From positions 1 to 23,101 of the forward strand of contig JANNRA010000069.1 in assembly GCA_031401035.1 (NCBI GenBank): a DNA stretch of 23,101 nucleotides, given 5' to 3'. Below are positions 1 through 7,325 of the stretch, piece after piece. The stretch is from JANNRA01 sp031401035. GTDB taxonomy: Bacteria; Desulfobacterota; Binatia; HRBIN30; CADEER01. Below the pieces are notes generated by a model, which saw only the letters and a list, made by a program, of their open reading frames with translations, made no database searches and had not been told where the DNA came from. The translations under genes and the position numbers were made by a program. The number at the start of each line of letters is the position of its first letter. Position 1 is the stretch's first letter.

Positions 1-97
1 GCTGCGGTTGTGGTTGGTGGTTGGGGCACTTTGGGGCTAATGTCAAACTTCTCGCGGCGATATGTCACATTTTCCCCCCAACGTCCCTCTATACTCG

Positions 98-628
98 TTA
101 CGCGCCCTCGCGCTCGCGGGCGATGCCCAACGCCGGGTGCGGCGGCAGGTTGCGGATTTCGTGCGGGAACAGCTCGACGATGTAGTCGACGATGTTGCGC
201 ATCGTCACGACGCCGGCCGGGCGGCCCTCGCTGTCGACCAGCGGAATGCGGCGGAAGCCGCCGTCGCTCATCAGGTTGAGCGCGAAGGCGATGCCGTCGT
301 CGAGCGTCAGGCAGTCCGGATCGGGCGTCATCACCGCGCCGACCGCGGTCGCGTCGAGGTCGCGTCCGACCACCACCTTCCGCAGCACGTCGCGCTCCGT
401 GAAGATGCCCACCAGGCGCTCGTCTTCGACCACCAGCACGCAGCCGACGCTGCGCCGATTCATCACCTCGACGGCGTCGCGGATCGACGCCGTCGCCGCC
501 ACCCATACCGGTTCCTTGAGCGTCGAGAGGGCGCGGATAGGGCGCTTGGTGATCGCCGCGCCGAGGCGGGCGGCGTCGACGGCACGCTCCTCGGCGATCG
601 CCTCTTCTTCGCGGATGAACTCGTCCAT
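98..628 (-). CDS. Twin CBS-domain protein
   Basis: The 176-residue product has two CBS modules, at about residues 40-90 (ending GIFTERDVLRK) and 98-155 (starting VMTPDP and ending VVTMRNIVDYI). Stand-alone twin-CBS proteins usually bind adenosyl nucleotides and act as cytoplasmic energy or ligand sensors. Nothing here identifies the ligand or partner. The start at 628 is chosen because GGAGGTG lies just upstream. A much longer reading frame continues upstream but would overlap the divergent genes. The first 35 residues are charged and Ala-rich with no recognised domain. The gene is transcribed away from the 757-3121 run, so the 629-756 gap probably holds divergent promoters, although I see no clear -35/-10 pair. 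The family call is firm and the specific role is unknown. Confidence 0.88.
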   Translation of the reverse strand: MDEFIREEEAIAEERAVDAARLGAAITKRPIRALSTLKEPVWVAATASIRDAVEVMNRRSVGCVLVVEDERLVGIFTERDVLRKVVVGRDLDATAVGAVMTPDPDCLTLDDGIAFALNLMSDGGFRRIPLVDSEGRPAGVVTMRNIVDYIVELFPHEIRNLPPHPALGIAREREGA

Positions 629-756
629 GCGGCACCTCCGTTGCGGGACTCGCCTTGTCGCACGGCGCGCGCGCGTCGAGCAAGGAATTTTCTCAGGCCG
701 CATAAGGAATCCTGATGCTGGCCATCGCCGCGGCGGCAGAGTAGACACGCAGCCGC

Positions 757-1053
757 ATGAGCACCGCCGCGCCGCCGCCGAAGAAGAAGGCCTCCGACAT
801 CGAGGTTCTGCGCTGTCTCGACCCCGCCTGTCGCTGGATGCTGGCCTACGAGGTCGGGCCGGACAACGTGTTGACCACCGACCTGCACTGGATGGCGCGC
901 GCCGACGGCGCGCTGCGCTACTTCCCCTGCCCCGCCTGCGGCGGTCGCAACGTCGTCGAGGAAGTGCGCGACGCCAAAGGCGCCATCCGCCACGCGGTGA
1001 CGCGCTTCGAGGTCGGGCGAGGTCGGCCGATGACGGCGGATGACGGCGGATGA
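757..1053 (+). CDS. Small zinc-ribbon-like hypothetical protein
   Basis: The 98-residue product has C20-x4-C25 and C58-P-A-C61-G-G pairs, the spacing expected of a small zinc ribbon that could bind one metal ion. The N-terminus is Pro/Lys-rich (APPPKKKAS). I do not recognise a named family. The C-terminus (PMTADDGG) is encoded by a run of 10-bp repeats, and the stop TGA at 1051-1053 overlaps the ATG of the next gene at 1050. Removing two repeat units would join this frame to the next one, so the ORF may be the N-terminal part of a split fusion. No strong ribosome binding site precedes the ATG at 757. Confidence 0.7.
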   Translation: MSTAAPPPKKKASDIEVLRCLDPACRWMLAYEVGPDNVLTTDLHWMARADGALRYFPCPACGGRNVVEEVRDAKGAIRHAVTRFEVGRGRPMTADDGG

Positions 1054-1065
1054 CGGCGGATGACG
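1031..1065 (+). repeat. 10-bp tandem repeat (TGACGGCGGA x3 plus partial) at a gene junction
   Basis: Three perfect copies of TGACGGCGGA at 1031-1060 are followed by TGACG. Each unit contributes an ATG (1030, 1040, 1050, 1060), and because the unit is 10 bp, successive ATGs fall in different frames. The repeat encodes the end of the zinc-ribbon ORF and the start of the next gene. Copy-number slippage here would couple, fuse or separate the two frames. Confidence 0.85.
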
Positions 1066-1292
1066 ACCTGGTGCTGATGCCGCGCGCGGTGCGCGACAAG
1101 CTCGACCGCGTCGGCATCAAGTTGCATCTGCGCCAGTGGAGCCTGCTGACGCTGGCCGAACGCCGCGCCCTGGTCGAGCGCGCCTGCGATTCGGCCGCCG
1201 AGGTGGCGCGCTACACCGCCGACGTCGAGGCGTTGGTGCTGGCGCGCACCGGCGCGCCGGCCGACCGCCTGGCGGCGCCGAGCGTCCGATGA
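1050..1292 (+). CDS. Nitrate-reductase-associated-like protein (Nitr_red_assoc family)
   Basis: The 80-residue product carries the pattern VRDKLDRVGIKLHLRQW followed by L-x-x-AERRALVE. I recognise this from the small family found beside nitrate assimilation genes, mainly in cyanobacteria; its biochemical role is unsettled. No nitrate reductase gene is visible in this window. The protein is shorter than the usual family length (roughly 140-150 residues) and lacks the N-terminal part, which fits the idea that the preceding zinc-ribbon frame was once attached. The start at 1050 is chosen for its ATGA overlap with the upstream stop. Its own stop (1290-1292) overlaps the AtuA-like start at 1289, so the three genes are probably co-translated. 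Confidence 0.68.
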   Translation: MTADDDLVLMPRAVRDKLDRVGIKLHLRQWSLLTLAERRALVERACDSAAEVARYTADVEALVLARTGAPADRLAAPSVR

Positions 1293-3121
1293 AGTCGCTG
1301 GTGCGCATCGCCAACGCCAGCGGCTACTGGGGCGATGATCCGGAAGCGCTGTGGCGCCAGGTCAGCGGCGGCCCGCTCGACTACGTCACCATGGACTACC
1401 TGGCCGAGATCACCATGGTGATCCTGCAGCGGCAGCGGGCGCGCGACGCGAAGGCGGGCTTCGCCTACGACTTCGTCGAACACCTCAAGCGCGCCCTGCC
1501 GGTAATCGCCGAGCGCGGCGTGGCGGTGATCGTCAACGCCGGCGGCATCAACCCGCACGGCTGCGCCGAGGCGGTCGAGGCGCTCTGCCGCCAGGCCGGC
1601 GTCTCGCTGCCGATCGGCGTCGTCGCCGGCGACGACCTGGTGACGAGCCTCGATCAGCTCGAAGCGGCGGGCGCCTGCTTCGATCACATGGACGGCGAGC
1701 GCCGCTACGAGGAGATCCGCGGGCGGGTCGTCGCCGCCAATGCCTACCTCAGCGCCCGCCCGATCGCCGAGGCGCTGCGCGGCGGCGCCCGCATCGTCGT
1801 CACCGGCCGCACCACCGACGCGGCGCTGATCCTGGCGCCGCTGGTGCACGAGTTCGGTTGGGCGTGGGACGACTGGGATCGCCTCGCCGCCGGCATCGCC
1901 GCCGGCCACATCCTCGAGTGCGGCGCGCAGGCAACCGGCGGCAACTTCACCGACTGGCAGCGCATCCCCTCGATGCTCGACGTCGGCTATCCCATCGCCG
2001 AGGTGCAGCCGGACGGCGACTTCGTCGTCACCAAGCACCCCAACACCGGCGGGCTGGTCAGCGTCCGCACCGTCACCGAGCAGTTGCTCTACGAGATCGG
2101 CGACCCGCGCGCCTACCAGACGCCGGACGTGACGCTCGACATCACCAGCCTGACCCTCGCCCAGGACGGCCCCGACCGCGTCCGCGTCAGCGGCGCGCGC
2201 GGCATCCCGGCGCCGCCGACGTTGAAGGTGTCGATGGTCTACCGCGAGGGCTATCGCGCCGTCGGCACCGTCCTGATCTCCGGTCCGAACGCCGTCGCCA
2301 AGGGCGAGCGCCTGGCGGAGATGGTGTGGCACCGCGTCGGCACCGACTTCGCCGACCGCCGTGCCGACTGCATCGGCTGGAATGCCTGTTGGGGCGGCGC
2401 CGCCGCCGGCGAGCGCGAGCCGAACGAGATCGTCTTCCGCATCGGCGTCGCCGACGCCGATCGCGCCAAGCTCAAGCGCTTCGCCACCCAGCTGCTCGGC
2501 TTCGCGCTGCAGGGACCGCCCGGCCTGGGTATCCTCGGCGGTCGGCCGGAGGTGCAGGAGGCCTTCGGCTTCTGGCCGGCGCTGCTGCCGCGCGCGCTGG
2601 TGACCGCCGAGGTGACGGTGCATCGCGACGGCGCCGAGACGCGCAGCGCGGTGCCGTTGGCGCTGCCAGCCGGCCGCCCGGAGCGCCTGGCGCCGGCGGA
2701 GATGGCTGTGCCGGCGGAGCCGGCCGCGCCGCCGGATCTGGCCGCGGCGGTGGCGGACAGCGCCCGCGGCGCGCGCGCCCGTCCGGTGCGCCTGGCGACG
2801 ATCGCCTACGCGCGCTCCGGCGACAAGGGCGACCACGCCAACGTCGGCGTCGCGGCGCGCTCGCCGGAGGCGTATGTGTTCCTGCGCGAAACGCTCAGCG
2901 CCAAGCGCGTGCAGGCCTTCTACCGCGACCTGGTGCGCGGCCCGGTCGAGCGCTTCGAGCTGCCCAACCTGCTGGCCTTCAACTTCTTCCTGCGCAACGC
3001 CCTCGGCGGCGGCGGCACGCTGTCGCTGCGCGTCGACCACCAGGGCAAGACGCTGGCGCAGGGCCTGCTGACGATGGAACTGGACGTGCCCGACCACGTC
3101 CTGGTGTCGGTCGGGGCGTGA
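1289..3121 (+). CDS. AtuA-family protein (DUF1446, acyclic terpene utilisation type)
   Basis: The 610-residue product matches the DUF1446/AtuA family across its length. The N-terminus has the RIANASGYWGDDP segment, then VIVNAGGINPHGC and VVTGRTTDAAL, with ECGAQATGGNFTDW in the middle. A C-terminal AtuA-like domain from about residue 500 begins RLATIAYARSGDKGDHANVG. AtuA is encoded with enzymes of citronellol and geraniol degradation in Pseudomonas, where its exact activity is not established. The other atu genes (geranyl-CoA carboxylase and so on) are absent here, so the substrate is open. The start is the ATG overlapping the previous stop, implying translational coupling. A hairpin follows the stop at 3131-3165. 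Confidence 0.88.
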   Translation: MKSLVRIANASGYWGDDPEALWRQVSGGPLDYVTMDYLAEITMVILQRQRARDAKAGFAYDFVEHLKRALPVIAERGVAVIVNAGGINPHGCAEAVEALCRQAGVSLPIGVVAGDDLVTSLDQLEAAGACFDHMDGERRYEEIRGRVVAANAYLSARPIAEALRGGARIVVTGRTTDAALILAPLVHEFGWAWDDWDRLAAGIAAGHILECGAQATGGNFTDWQRIPSMLDVGYPIAEVQPDGDFVVTKHPNTGGLVSVRTVTEQLLYEIGDPRAYQTPDVTLDITSLTLAQDGPDRVRVSGARGIPAPPTLKVSMVYREGYRAVGTVLISGPNAVAKGERLAEMVWHRVGTDFADRRADCIGWNACWGGAAAGEREPNEIVFRIGVADADRAKLKRFATQLLGFALQGPPGLGILGGRPEVQEAFGFWPALLPRALVTAEVTVHRDGAETRSAVPLALPAGRPERLAPAEMAVPAEPAAPPDLAAAVADSARGARARPVRLATIAYARSGDKGDHANVGVAARSPEAYVFLRETLSAKRVQAFYRDLVRGPVERFELPNLLAFNFFLRNALGGGGTLSLRVDHQGKTLAQGLLTMELDVPDHVLVSVGA

Positions 3122-3130
3122 AAATCTGAT

Positions 3131-3165
3131 CCCCTCACCCTGACCCTCTGCCGGCGGGAGAGGGG
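3131..3165. terminator. Bidirectional terminator-like or REP-like hairpin
   Basis: CCCTCT (3144-3149) pairs with AGAGGG (3159-3164) across a 9-nt GC-rich loop, preceded by CCCCTCACCCTGA. The element lies between the convergent AtuA-like gene and the 3176-3499 gene. The CCCTCACCC...GGGAGAGGG style is a common dispersed intergenic motif in high-GC bacteria. There is no T-tract, so intrinsic termination is uncertain. Confidence 0.45.
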
Positions 3166-3175
3166 CCGGTGACCG

Positions 3176-3499
3176 CTACCAGCAGATCAGCGGCAGCGCC
3201 CCGTCGCGGACGCCGCAGCCGAGACCGAAGCGCACGCCGGCGTCGGGCGGGCGCCCGAAGCGGTCGCCCTTGGCCAGGTCGGGCGTCGGCCCGAGCGGCA
3301 TCCAAGCCGGGTTGTTACGCACCAGCAGGGTCATGAGCAGCGCGATCAGGGCGAGACCGCCGACGACGCCGACGAGGACGTACACGATCGTTATGGTGTC
3401 GGTACCGGCCATCACCGGTTCCGGCTGCACGACGACGACGGCGACGGTGAAGGTGATGATCACCAACAGCGTGGTGAGGCAGTGGACGATGCGGCGCAT
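3176..3499 (-). CDS. Small two-helix membrane protein, hypothetical
   Basis: The 107-residue product has a hydrophobic segment near residues 8-24 (an uncleaved anchor or a signal peptide) and a second at about 36-60 (TIVYVLVGVVGGLALIALLM). A C-terminal soluble tail follows, rich in Gly, Pro and Asp, containing two Cys and ending LPLICW. I do not recognise the family. The start at 3499 follows AGGGGGAG, a good ribosome binding site. The gene is last in the minus-strand block and lies 65 bp downstream of the crotonase-like gene. A frame upstream of this start overlaps the crotonase gene and was not used. Confidence 0.65.
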   Translation of the reverse strand: MRRIVHCLTTLLVIITFTVAVVVVQPEPVMAGTDTITIVYVLVGVVGGLALIALLMTLLVRNNPAWMPLGPTPDLAKGDRFGRPPDAGVRFGLGCGVRDGALPLICW

Positions 3500-3564
3500 G
3501 GGCTCCCCCTGGGTGACGGGCGCGGAAGCTACTCCGCGTCTGCGGCGTTGTCCACCGCCTTTGC

Positions 3565-4263
3565 TCACGCCGGCACCGGCGCGGTGAGCAGGGCGATGTC
3601 GGCCTCGAGCGTGGCGCGGATGTGCGCGACGACGGCGCGGCGCTCGCGGTCCTTGGTGAGGCGGAAGGCCGGATCGGGCAGCGCCGCCAGCGCCGCGGCG
3701 CGCTGCACGGCGCTGGCGAGCAACGCCTCGGGCGCCGCCAGCTCGTCCAGGTAGCCGGCCTCGCAGGCGCCGGCCGGGTCGAAGATGCGCGCCTGCGTCA
3801 CCGCCTGCGTGAACCAGCGCGGTGCCAGGCGGGCGCGTGCCAGTTCCAGGGCGAAGACCGGCAGCGGCAGCTGGATCGACACCTCGTTGAGACCGATCTT
3901 GAACGGCCCGGCGGCGCCGATGCGCAGGTCGCCGGCGCACAGGAACACCGCCCCCGCGGCGAGCGCATGGCCCGTGCAGGCGATCACCAGCGGGCGCGGG
4001 AAGGTGAAGAGTCGCAGCGCCAGCTCGGCGCCGCCTTTGACCAGGGCGTGCATGGCATCCTGGCCGCTGGTCATCACTGCCAGGTCGAAGCCGGCCGAGA
4101 AGCGGCCGGGGCGGCCGGCGAGCACCACCGCCTGCGCCTCATGGTGGGCGCGGTCGAGGGCGGCGTGCGTCGCCGCGACGAGCGCCGGCGAGAGGGCGTT
4201 GGCCTTGCCGTCGTCGAGGGTGATCAGGGCGACTGCGTCGTGTTGTGTGTACTGAACCGTCAT
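3565..4263 (-). CDS. Crotonase / enoyl-CoA hydratase-like protein
   Basis: The 232-residue product has the crotonase fold signature: GRFSAGFDL (about 53-61) and HALAAGAVFLCAGDLRIG (about 99-116) form the oxyanion hole, followed by KIGLNEVSIQLPLP. The Glu of NEV (E127) aligns with the first catalytic Glu of enoyl-CoA hydratase. The position of the second appears to be Gln (in WFTQAVTQA), so the reaction may not be simple hydration. The protein is short for the superfamily (usually 255-270) and resembles the roughly 230-residue subgroup annotated only as enoyl-CoA hydratase. The start at 4263 is preferred because AAGGGA sits 6 nt upstream. An alternative ATG at 4278 overlaps the GST stop (ATGA). 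The gene is probably co-transcribed with the GST. Confidence 0.85.
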   Translation of the reverse strand: MTVQYTQHDAVALITLDDGKANALSPALVAATHAALDRAHHEAQAVVLAGRPGRFSAGFDLAVMTSGQDAMHALVKGGAELALRLFTFPRPLVIACTGHALAAGAVFLCAGDLRIGAAGPFKIGLNEVSIQLPLPVFALELARARLAPRWFTQAVTQARIFDPAGACEAGYLDELAAPEALLASAVQRAAALAALPDPAFRLTKDRERRAVVAHIRATLEADIALLTAPVPA

Positions 4264-4274
4264 TGTCGTTCCCT

Positions 4275-4967
4275 TCATCGCGCCTTCTGGCCGAAGAGCA
4301 CTTTGCGCGCCTCCTCGTCCGGCCCGGCGGCGCTGAGTTTGCGAATCTCCTTACCGACGTCGAAGCCACGCCGCACGCCCGGCCGCTGTTTCATGCGCTC
4401 GTACCAGGCGTGCAGGTCGGGAAAGTCGCCGATCGTCTGACCGTGCCGCTGGTGCGGTACGATCCACGGCCAGACGGCGAAATCGGCGATCGAGCAGGCG
4501 CCGCAGATGTACTCGCGGCCGGCCAGGCGGCGGTCGAGGACGCCGTAGAGGCGGTTGACCTCGCTGGTGTAGCGGTCGACGGCGTAGGGGATCGGCTGCG
4601 GCGCGTAGAGGCGGAAGTGGCCGACCTGGCCGCCCATCGGCCCGAGCCCGCCCATCTGCCACATCACCCACTGCGTGACCTCGAAGCGCCCTCGTAGATC
4701 GGTGGGCAGGAAGCGGCCGCACTTCTCGGCCAGGTACAGCAGGATGGCGCCCGATTCGAACACCGCCACCGGTGCGCCGCCGCCGGTCGGGTCGTCGTCG
4801 ACGATCGCCGGCATGCGGTTGTTGGGGCTGACGGCGAGGAACTCGGGTGCGAACTGCTCGCCGCGCCCGATGTTCACCAGCCGCACCGTGTACGGCAGGT
4901 CCATCTCCTCGAGCGCGATCGAGATCTTCCAGCCGTTCGGCGTCGGCCAGTAGTAAAGGTCGATCAT
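4275..4967 (-). CDS. Glutathione S-transferase, YfcG/YghU-like
   Basis: The 230-residue product begins MIDLYYWPTPNGWKISIALEEM, the thioredoxin-fold start typical of the YfcG/YghU disulfide-oxidoreductase-like GSTs. It continues with SPNNRMPAIVDDD (cis-Pro glutathione-binding loop) and FESGAILLYLAEK. The all-helical C-terminal domain runs from about residue 95, with ADFAVWPWI and FPDLHAWYERMKQRPGV. Known relatives bind glutathione and reduce disulfides or organic peroxides in the cytoplasm; the substrate here is unknown. The start at 4967 gives the usual family N-terminus; an ATG at 4985 would add six residues. The stop overlaps an alternative start of the downstream crotonase gene, suggesting an operon. 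Confidence 0.88.
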   Translation of the reverse strand: MIDLYYWPTPNGWKISIALEEMDLPYTVRLVNIGRGEQFAPEFLAVSPNNRMPAIVDDDPTGGGAPVAVFESGAILLYLAEKCGRFLPTDLRGRFEVTQWVMWQMGGLGPMGGQVGHFRLYAPQPIPYAVDRYTSEVNRLYGVLDRRLAGREYICGACSIADFAVWPWIVPHQRHGQTIGDFPDLHAWYERMKQRPGVRRGFDVGKEIRKLSAAGPDEEARKVLFGQKAR

Positions 4968-5057
4968 CGCCTGCTCGTATGGCACATCGGCCGCGCGCTT
5001 TCCGCCCGGCCGCGGTTCCAGCCACTGCCTTCGCGCACCGACACAGCCTCGGCTGCT

Positions 5058-6650
5058 TTACGCGCCGGCGCTGCCGCGCCCGATGGCTGGCAGATAGCCC
5101 TCCGCCAGCGCCGTGTAGGCGGCCACCTGGGCGTCGACCCAGGCCTGGTCGCGGCCGAGCTCGCGTGCCAGCAGCGCGGCCGCCGCCGGCGCCGCCTCGA
5201 CCGAGGCGCGCGCGTCGAGCAGCAGGGCGCGGGTGCGGCGTGCCAGGGCGTCCTCGAGCGAGCGCGCCATCTCGTGCCGCGCCGCCCAGACGATCTGGCC
5301 GCGCAGGTAGGGCAGGCGCGGGTGCAGCAGCGCCTCCCGGCCGGGCTCTTCGTCGAGGAAGGCCCGTACGTCGTCGGCGTCGGCGCCGTACATCTGCAGC
5401 GGGCCGGCGGCGCGCAACGCGGGGTCGCTGTGCTCGAGGCAGCCGTGCAGGCGCAGCTGCGCGGTGACGCAGGGGCGTTCGGGCAGGCCGGCGACGGCAA
5501 TCGCGTCGTTGATCGTGTCCTCGGCCATCTTGCGGTAGGTCGTCCACTTGCCGCCGACGATGGTCACCAGGCCCGACGGCGAGATGACCACCATGTGCTC
5601 GCGCGAGATGGTCTTGGTCGCGGCGCCGTTGGCGCCGGGCTGTACGAGCGGACGCAGGCCGGCGAACCAGCTCAGCACGTCGGCTTCGCAGGGGTCGTGG
5701 CGCAGGTAGCGGGCCGCGTTGCGCAGGATGAACTGGATCTCCTCGGCGAGCGGGCGCGGTTCGAGGTCGGCGCGCGGCACCGCCGTGTCGGTGGTGCCGA
5801 TCAGGCAGCGGTCCTGCCATGGAATGACGAACAGCACGCGTCCGTCGTCGGTCTGCGGCACCATGATCGCGGTGTCGCTGGGTTGGAAGCTGCGGTCGAG
5901 CACCAGGTGCACGCCCTGGCTCGGCGTCACCATCGGCTCGACGTCGCCCTCGTCGAGGCGGCGCACCGCGTCGGCGAAGACGCCGGTGGCGTTGATCACC
6001 ACGCGCGCCCGCAGCTCGTAGTCGCGGCCGCTCTCGGCGTCGCGCGCCTGCACGCCGGCGACGGCGCCGCCGGTCTTCAGGATGCCGACCACCGGGGCGT
6101 AGTTGACCAGCGTCGCGCCGTGGTCGGCGGCGGTCTGCGCCAGCGCGAAGGCGAGGCGCGCGTCGTCGAACTGCGCGTCGTGGTACATGGCGCCGCCGAT
6201 GAGGTTCTTCGTCTCGACGTTGGGGATGCGCTCGATCGTCTGCTTGCGGTTCAGGCGCCGCGACTTGGCGATCTTCAGCTTGCCGGCGAGGACATCGTAG
6301 AGCGTCAGGCCGACGCCGTAGAACGGCCCCTCCCACCATTTGTAGCGCGGCACCACGAAGGCCAGGTCGTGCACCAGGTGCGCGGCGTTGCGGCACAGCA
6401 GGCCGCGCTCGCGCAGCGCCTCGAGGACCAGCGAAACGTTGCCCTGTTTCAGATAGCGCACGCCGCCGTGCACCAGCTTGGTGCTGCGGCTCGAGGTGCC
6501 CTTGGCGAAGTCATGCTGTTCGAGCAGCAGGGTGCGATAGCCGCGCGTCTGCGCGTCGACGGCGATGCCGAGGCCGGTGGCGCCGCCGCCGATGACCAGC
6601 ACGTCCCAGGGCCCATGCTCGAGCTGGGCGACCATGCGCTCACGCTTCAT
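5058..6650 (-). CDS. glpD: FAD-dependent (aerobic) glycerol-3-phosphate dehydrogenase
   Basis: The 530-residue product oxidises sn-glycerol 3-phosphate to dihydroxyacetone phosphate at the inner face of the membrane, passing electrons to quinone. The dinucleotide-binding GGGATGLG is at residues 21-28. GTSSRSTKLVHGGVRYLK, the FAD contact region, follows, then MYHDAQFDDARL, VINATGVFAD and CLIGTTDT. IVGGKWTTYRKMAED precedes the C-terminal DAO_C domain. Length and motif order match GlpD. The start at 6650 has GAGG 6 nt upstream. It lies in the minus-strand block 72 bp after the SnoaL-like gene; no glpF, glpK or glpR is visible. The role may be glycerol catabolism or lipid turnover. Confidence 0.93.
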   Translation of the reverse strand: MKRERMVAQLEHGPWDVLVIGGGATGLGIAVDAQTRGYRTLLLEQHDFAKGTSSRSTKLVHGGVRYLKQGNVSLVLEALRERGLLCRNAAHLVHDLAFVVPRYKWWEGPFYGVGLTLYDVLAGKLKIAKSRRLNRKQTIERIPNVETKNLIGGAMYHDAQFDDARLAFALAQTAADHGATLVNYAPVVGILKTGGAVAGVQARDAESGRDYELRARVVINATGVFADAVRRLDEGDVEPMVTPSQGVHLVLDRSFQPSDTAIMVPQTDDGRVLFVIPWQDRCLIGTTDTAVPRADLEPRPLAEEIQFILRNAARYLRHDPCEADVLSWFAGLRPLVQPGANGAATKTISREHMVVISPSGLVTIVGGKWTTYRKMAEDTINDAIAVAGLPERPCVTAQLRLHGCLEHSDPALRAAGPLQMYGADADDVRAFLDEEPGREALLHPRLPYLRGQIVWAARHEMARSLEDALARRTRALLLDARASVEAAPAAAALLARELGRDQAWVDAQVAAYTALAEGYLPAIGRGSAGA

Positions 6651-6722
6651 CGCCGCCTCACGGCGTGCGCGCCAGCAGCAGCGCCCCGAGCGAAGGCATC
6701 GCGCGCAACGCGACCCGGCGCG

Positions 6723-7244
6723 TCAGGGCCGCAGCGCCGACGGGTCGTAGTAAAAGCGCTCGCGCACGATGCGGCCGCCCTCGATTTCGTGCACCGCGAT
6801 CTCGCGCATCTCGACCAGGCGGCCGCTGCTGCGCAGGGTGACGCGCCCGTCCCATTCGATGACGATCGTCTTGCCGTCGGCGGCGACACTGCGCGGCAGG
6901 AAGGCGCCGTCGCTGACCATCTCGCCCCACTGGGCGAACTTGGCGCGCAGGCCCTCGATGCCCTGTACCGGCGAGTTGTTGGCCTCCTGCGACTCGATCG
7001 CCGGGTCGTAGAGGGCGAACATGCCCGCTTCGTCGTTGGCCACCGTGACGTCGATGATGCGCTGCGCCAGGGCGCGCAACTTTTCGTTGCGATCGGTGCT
7101 GACGGTGCGCGTCACGACCTTCGGCTTCGGCGCGGGCGTGGCCTTCGCGGCGGCCTTCTTCGTCGCCGGCGCCTTCTTCTTGGCGACCGCCTTCTTGGCA
7201 ACGACCTTCTTCAGCTTCAACGCCTTGCCGCTACGCATGCCCAT
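6723..7244 (-). CDS. SnoaL-like (NTF2-fold) protein with Lys/Ala-rich histone-H1-like tail
   Basis: The 173-residue product has two parts. Residues 1-44 are a basic tail of Lys, Ala and Pro repeats (VVAKKAVAKKKAPATKKAA), like the tails of bacterial H1-like DNA-binding proteins. Residues 52-173 form an NTF2-like domain of the SnoaL type: ALYDPAIESQE, VQGIEGLRAKFAQWGEM and a final strand pattern HEIEGGRIVRERFYYDP. NTF2-like domains are small cone-shaped pockets that may be catalytic or only bind ligand; no function can be assigned. The start at 7244 follows GGGAGGGA at good spacing; an in-frame ATG two codons later is also possible. A hairpin lies upstream at 7265-7286. Confidence 0.8.
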   Translation of the reverse strand: MGMRSGKALKLKKVVAKKAVAKKKAPATKKAAAKATPAPKPKVVTRTVSTDRNEKLRALAQRIIDVTVANDEAGMFALYDPAIESQEANNSPVQGIEGLRAKFAQWGEMVSDGAFLPRSVAADGKTIVIEWDGRVTLRSSGRLVEMREIAVHEIEGGRIVRERFYYDPSALRP

Positions 7245-7264
7245 CGTGTCGTCCCTCCCGAAGT

Positions 7265-7286
7265 AGGGCGGACCATGGCCCGCCCT
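7265..7286 (-). terminator. Hairpin between phosphotransferase and SnoaL-like genes
   Basis: AGGGCGG (7265-7271) pairs with CCGCCCT (7280-7286) around an 8-nt loop. On the minus strand it follows the phosphotransferase stop and precedes the SnoaL-like ribosome binding site. It could attenuate or terminate read-through. There is no T-run. Confidence 0.35.
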
Positions 7287-7325
7287 CCGGCACCCGTCAA
7301 GGTCGATGTGCCGGATGGCGGAGCG

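Noticed and set aside
10..40. GTGGTTGGTGGTTGG repeats at the window start
   Set aside because: They are too short and imperfect to call a repeat element, with no associated structure or gene.
1211..3097. A 628-codon minus-strand open frame antisense to the AtuA-like gene
   Set aside because: Its composition is Gln/His/Arg/Ala-rich without motifs, while the plus-strand frame matches AtuA throughout.
4351..6396. A 681-codon minus-strand open frame overlapping glpD and the GST in another frame
   Set aside because: Its translation is almost entirely Arg/Pro/Ala with no recognisable motif; the other frame encodes GlpD and the GST.
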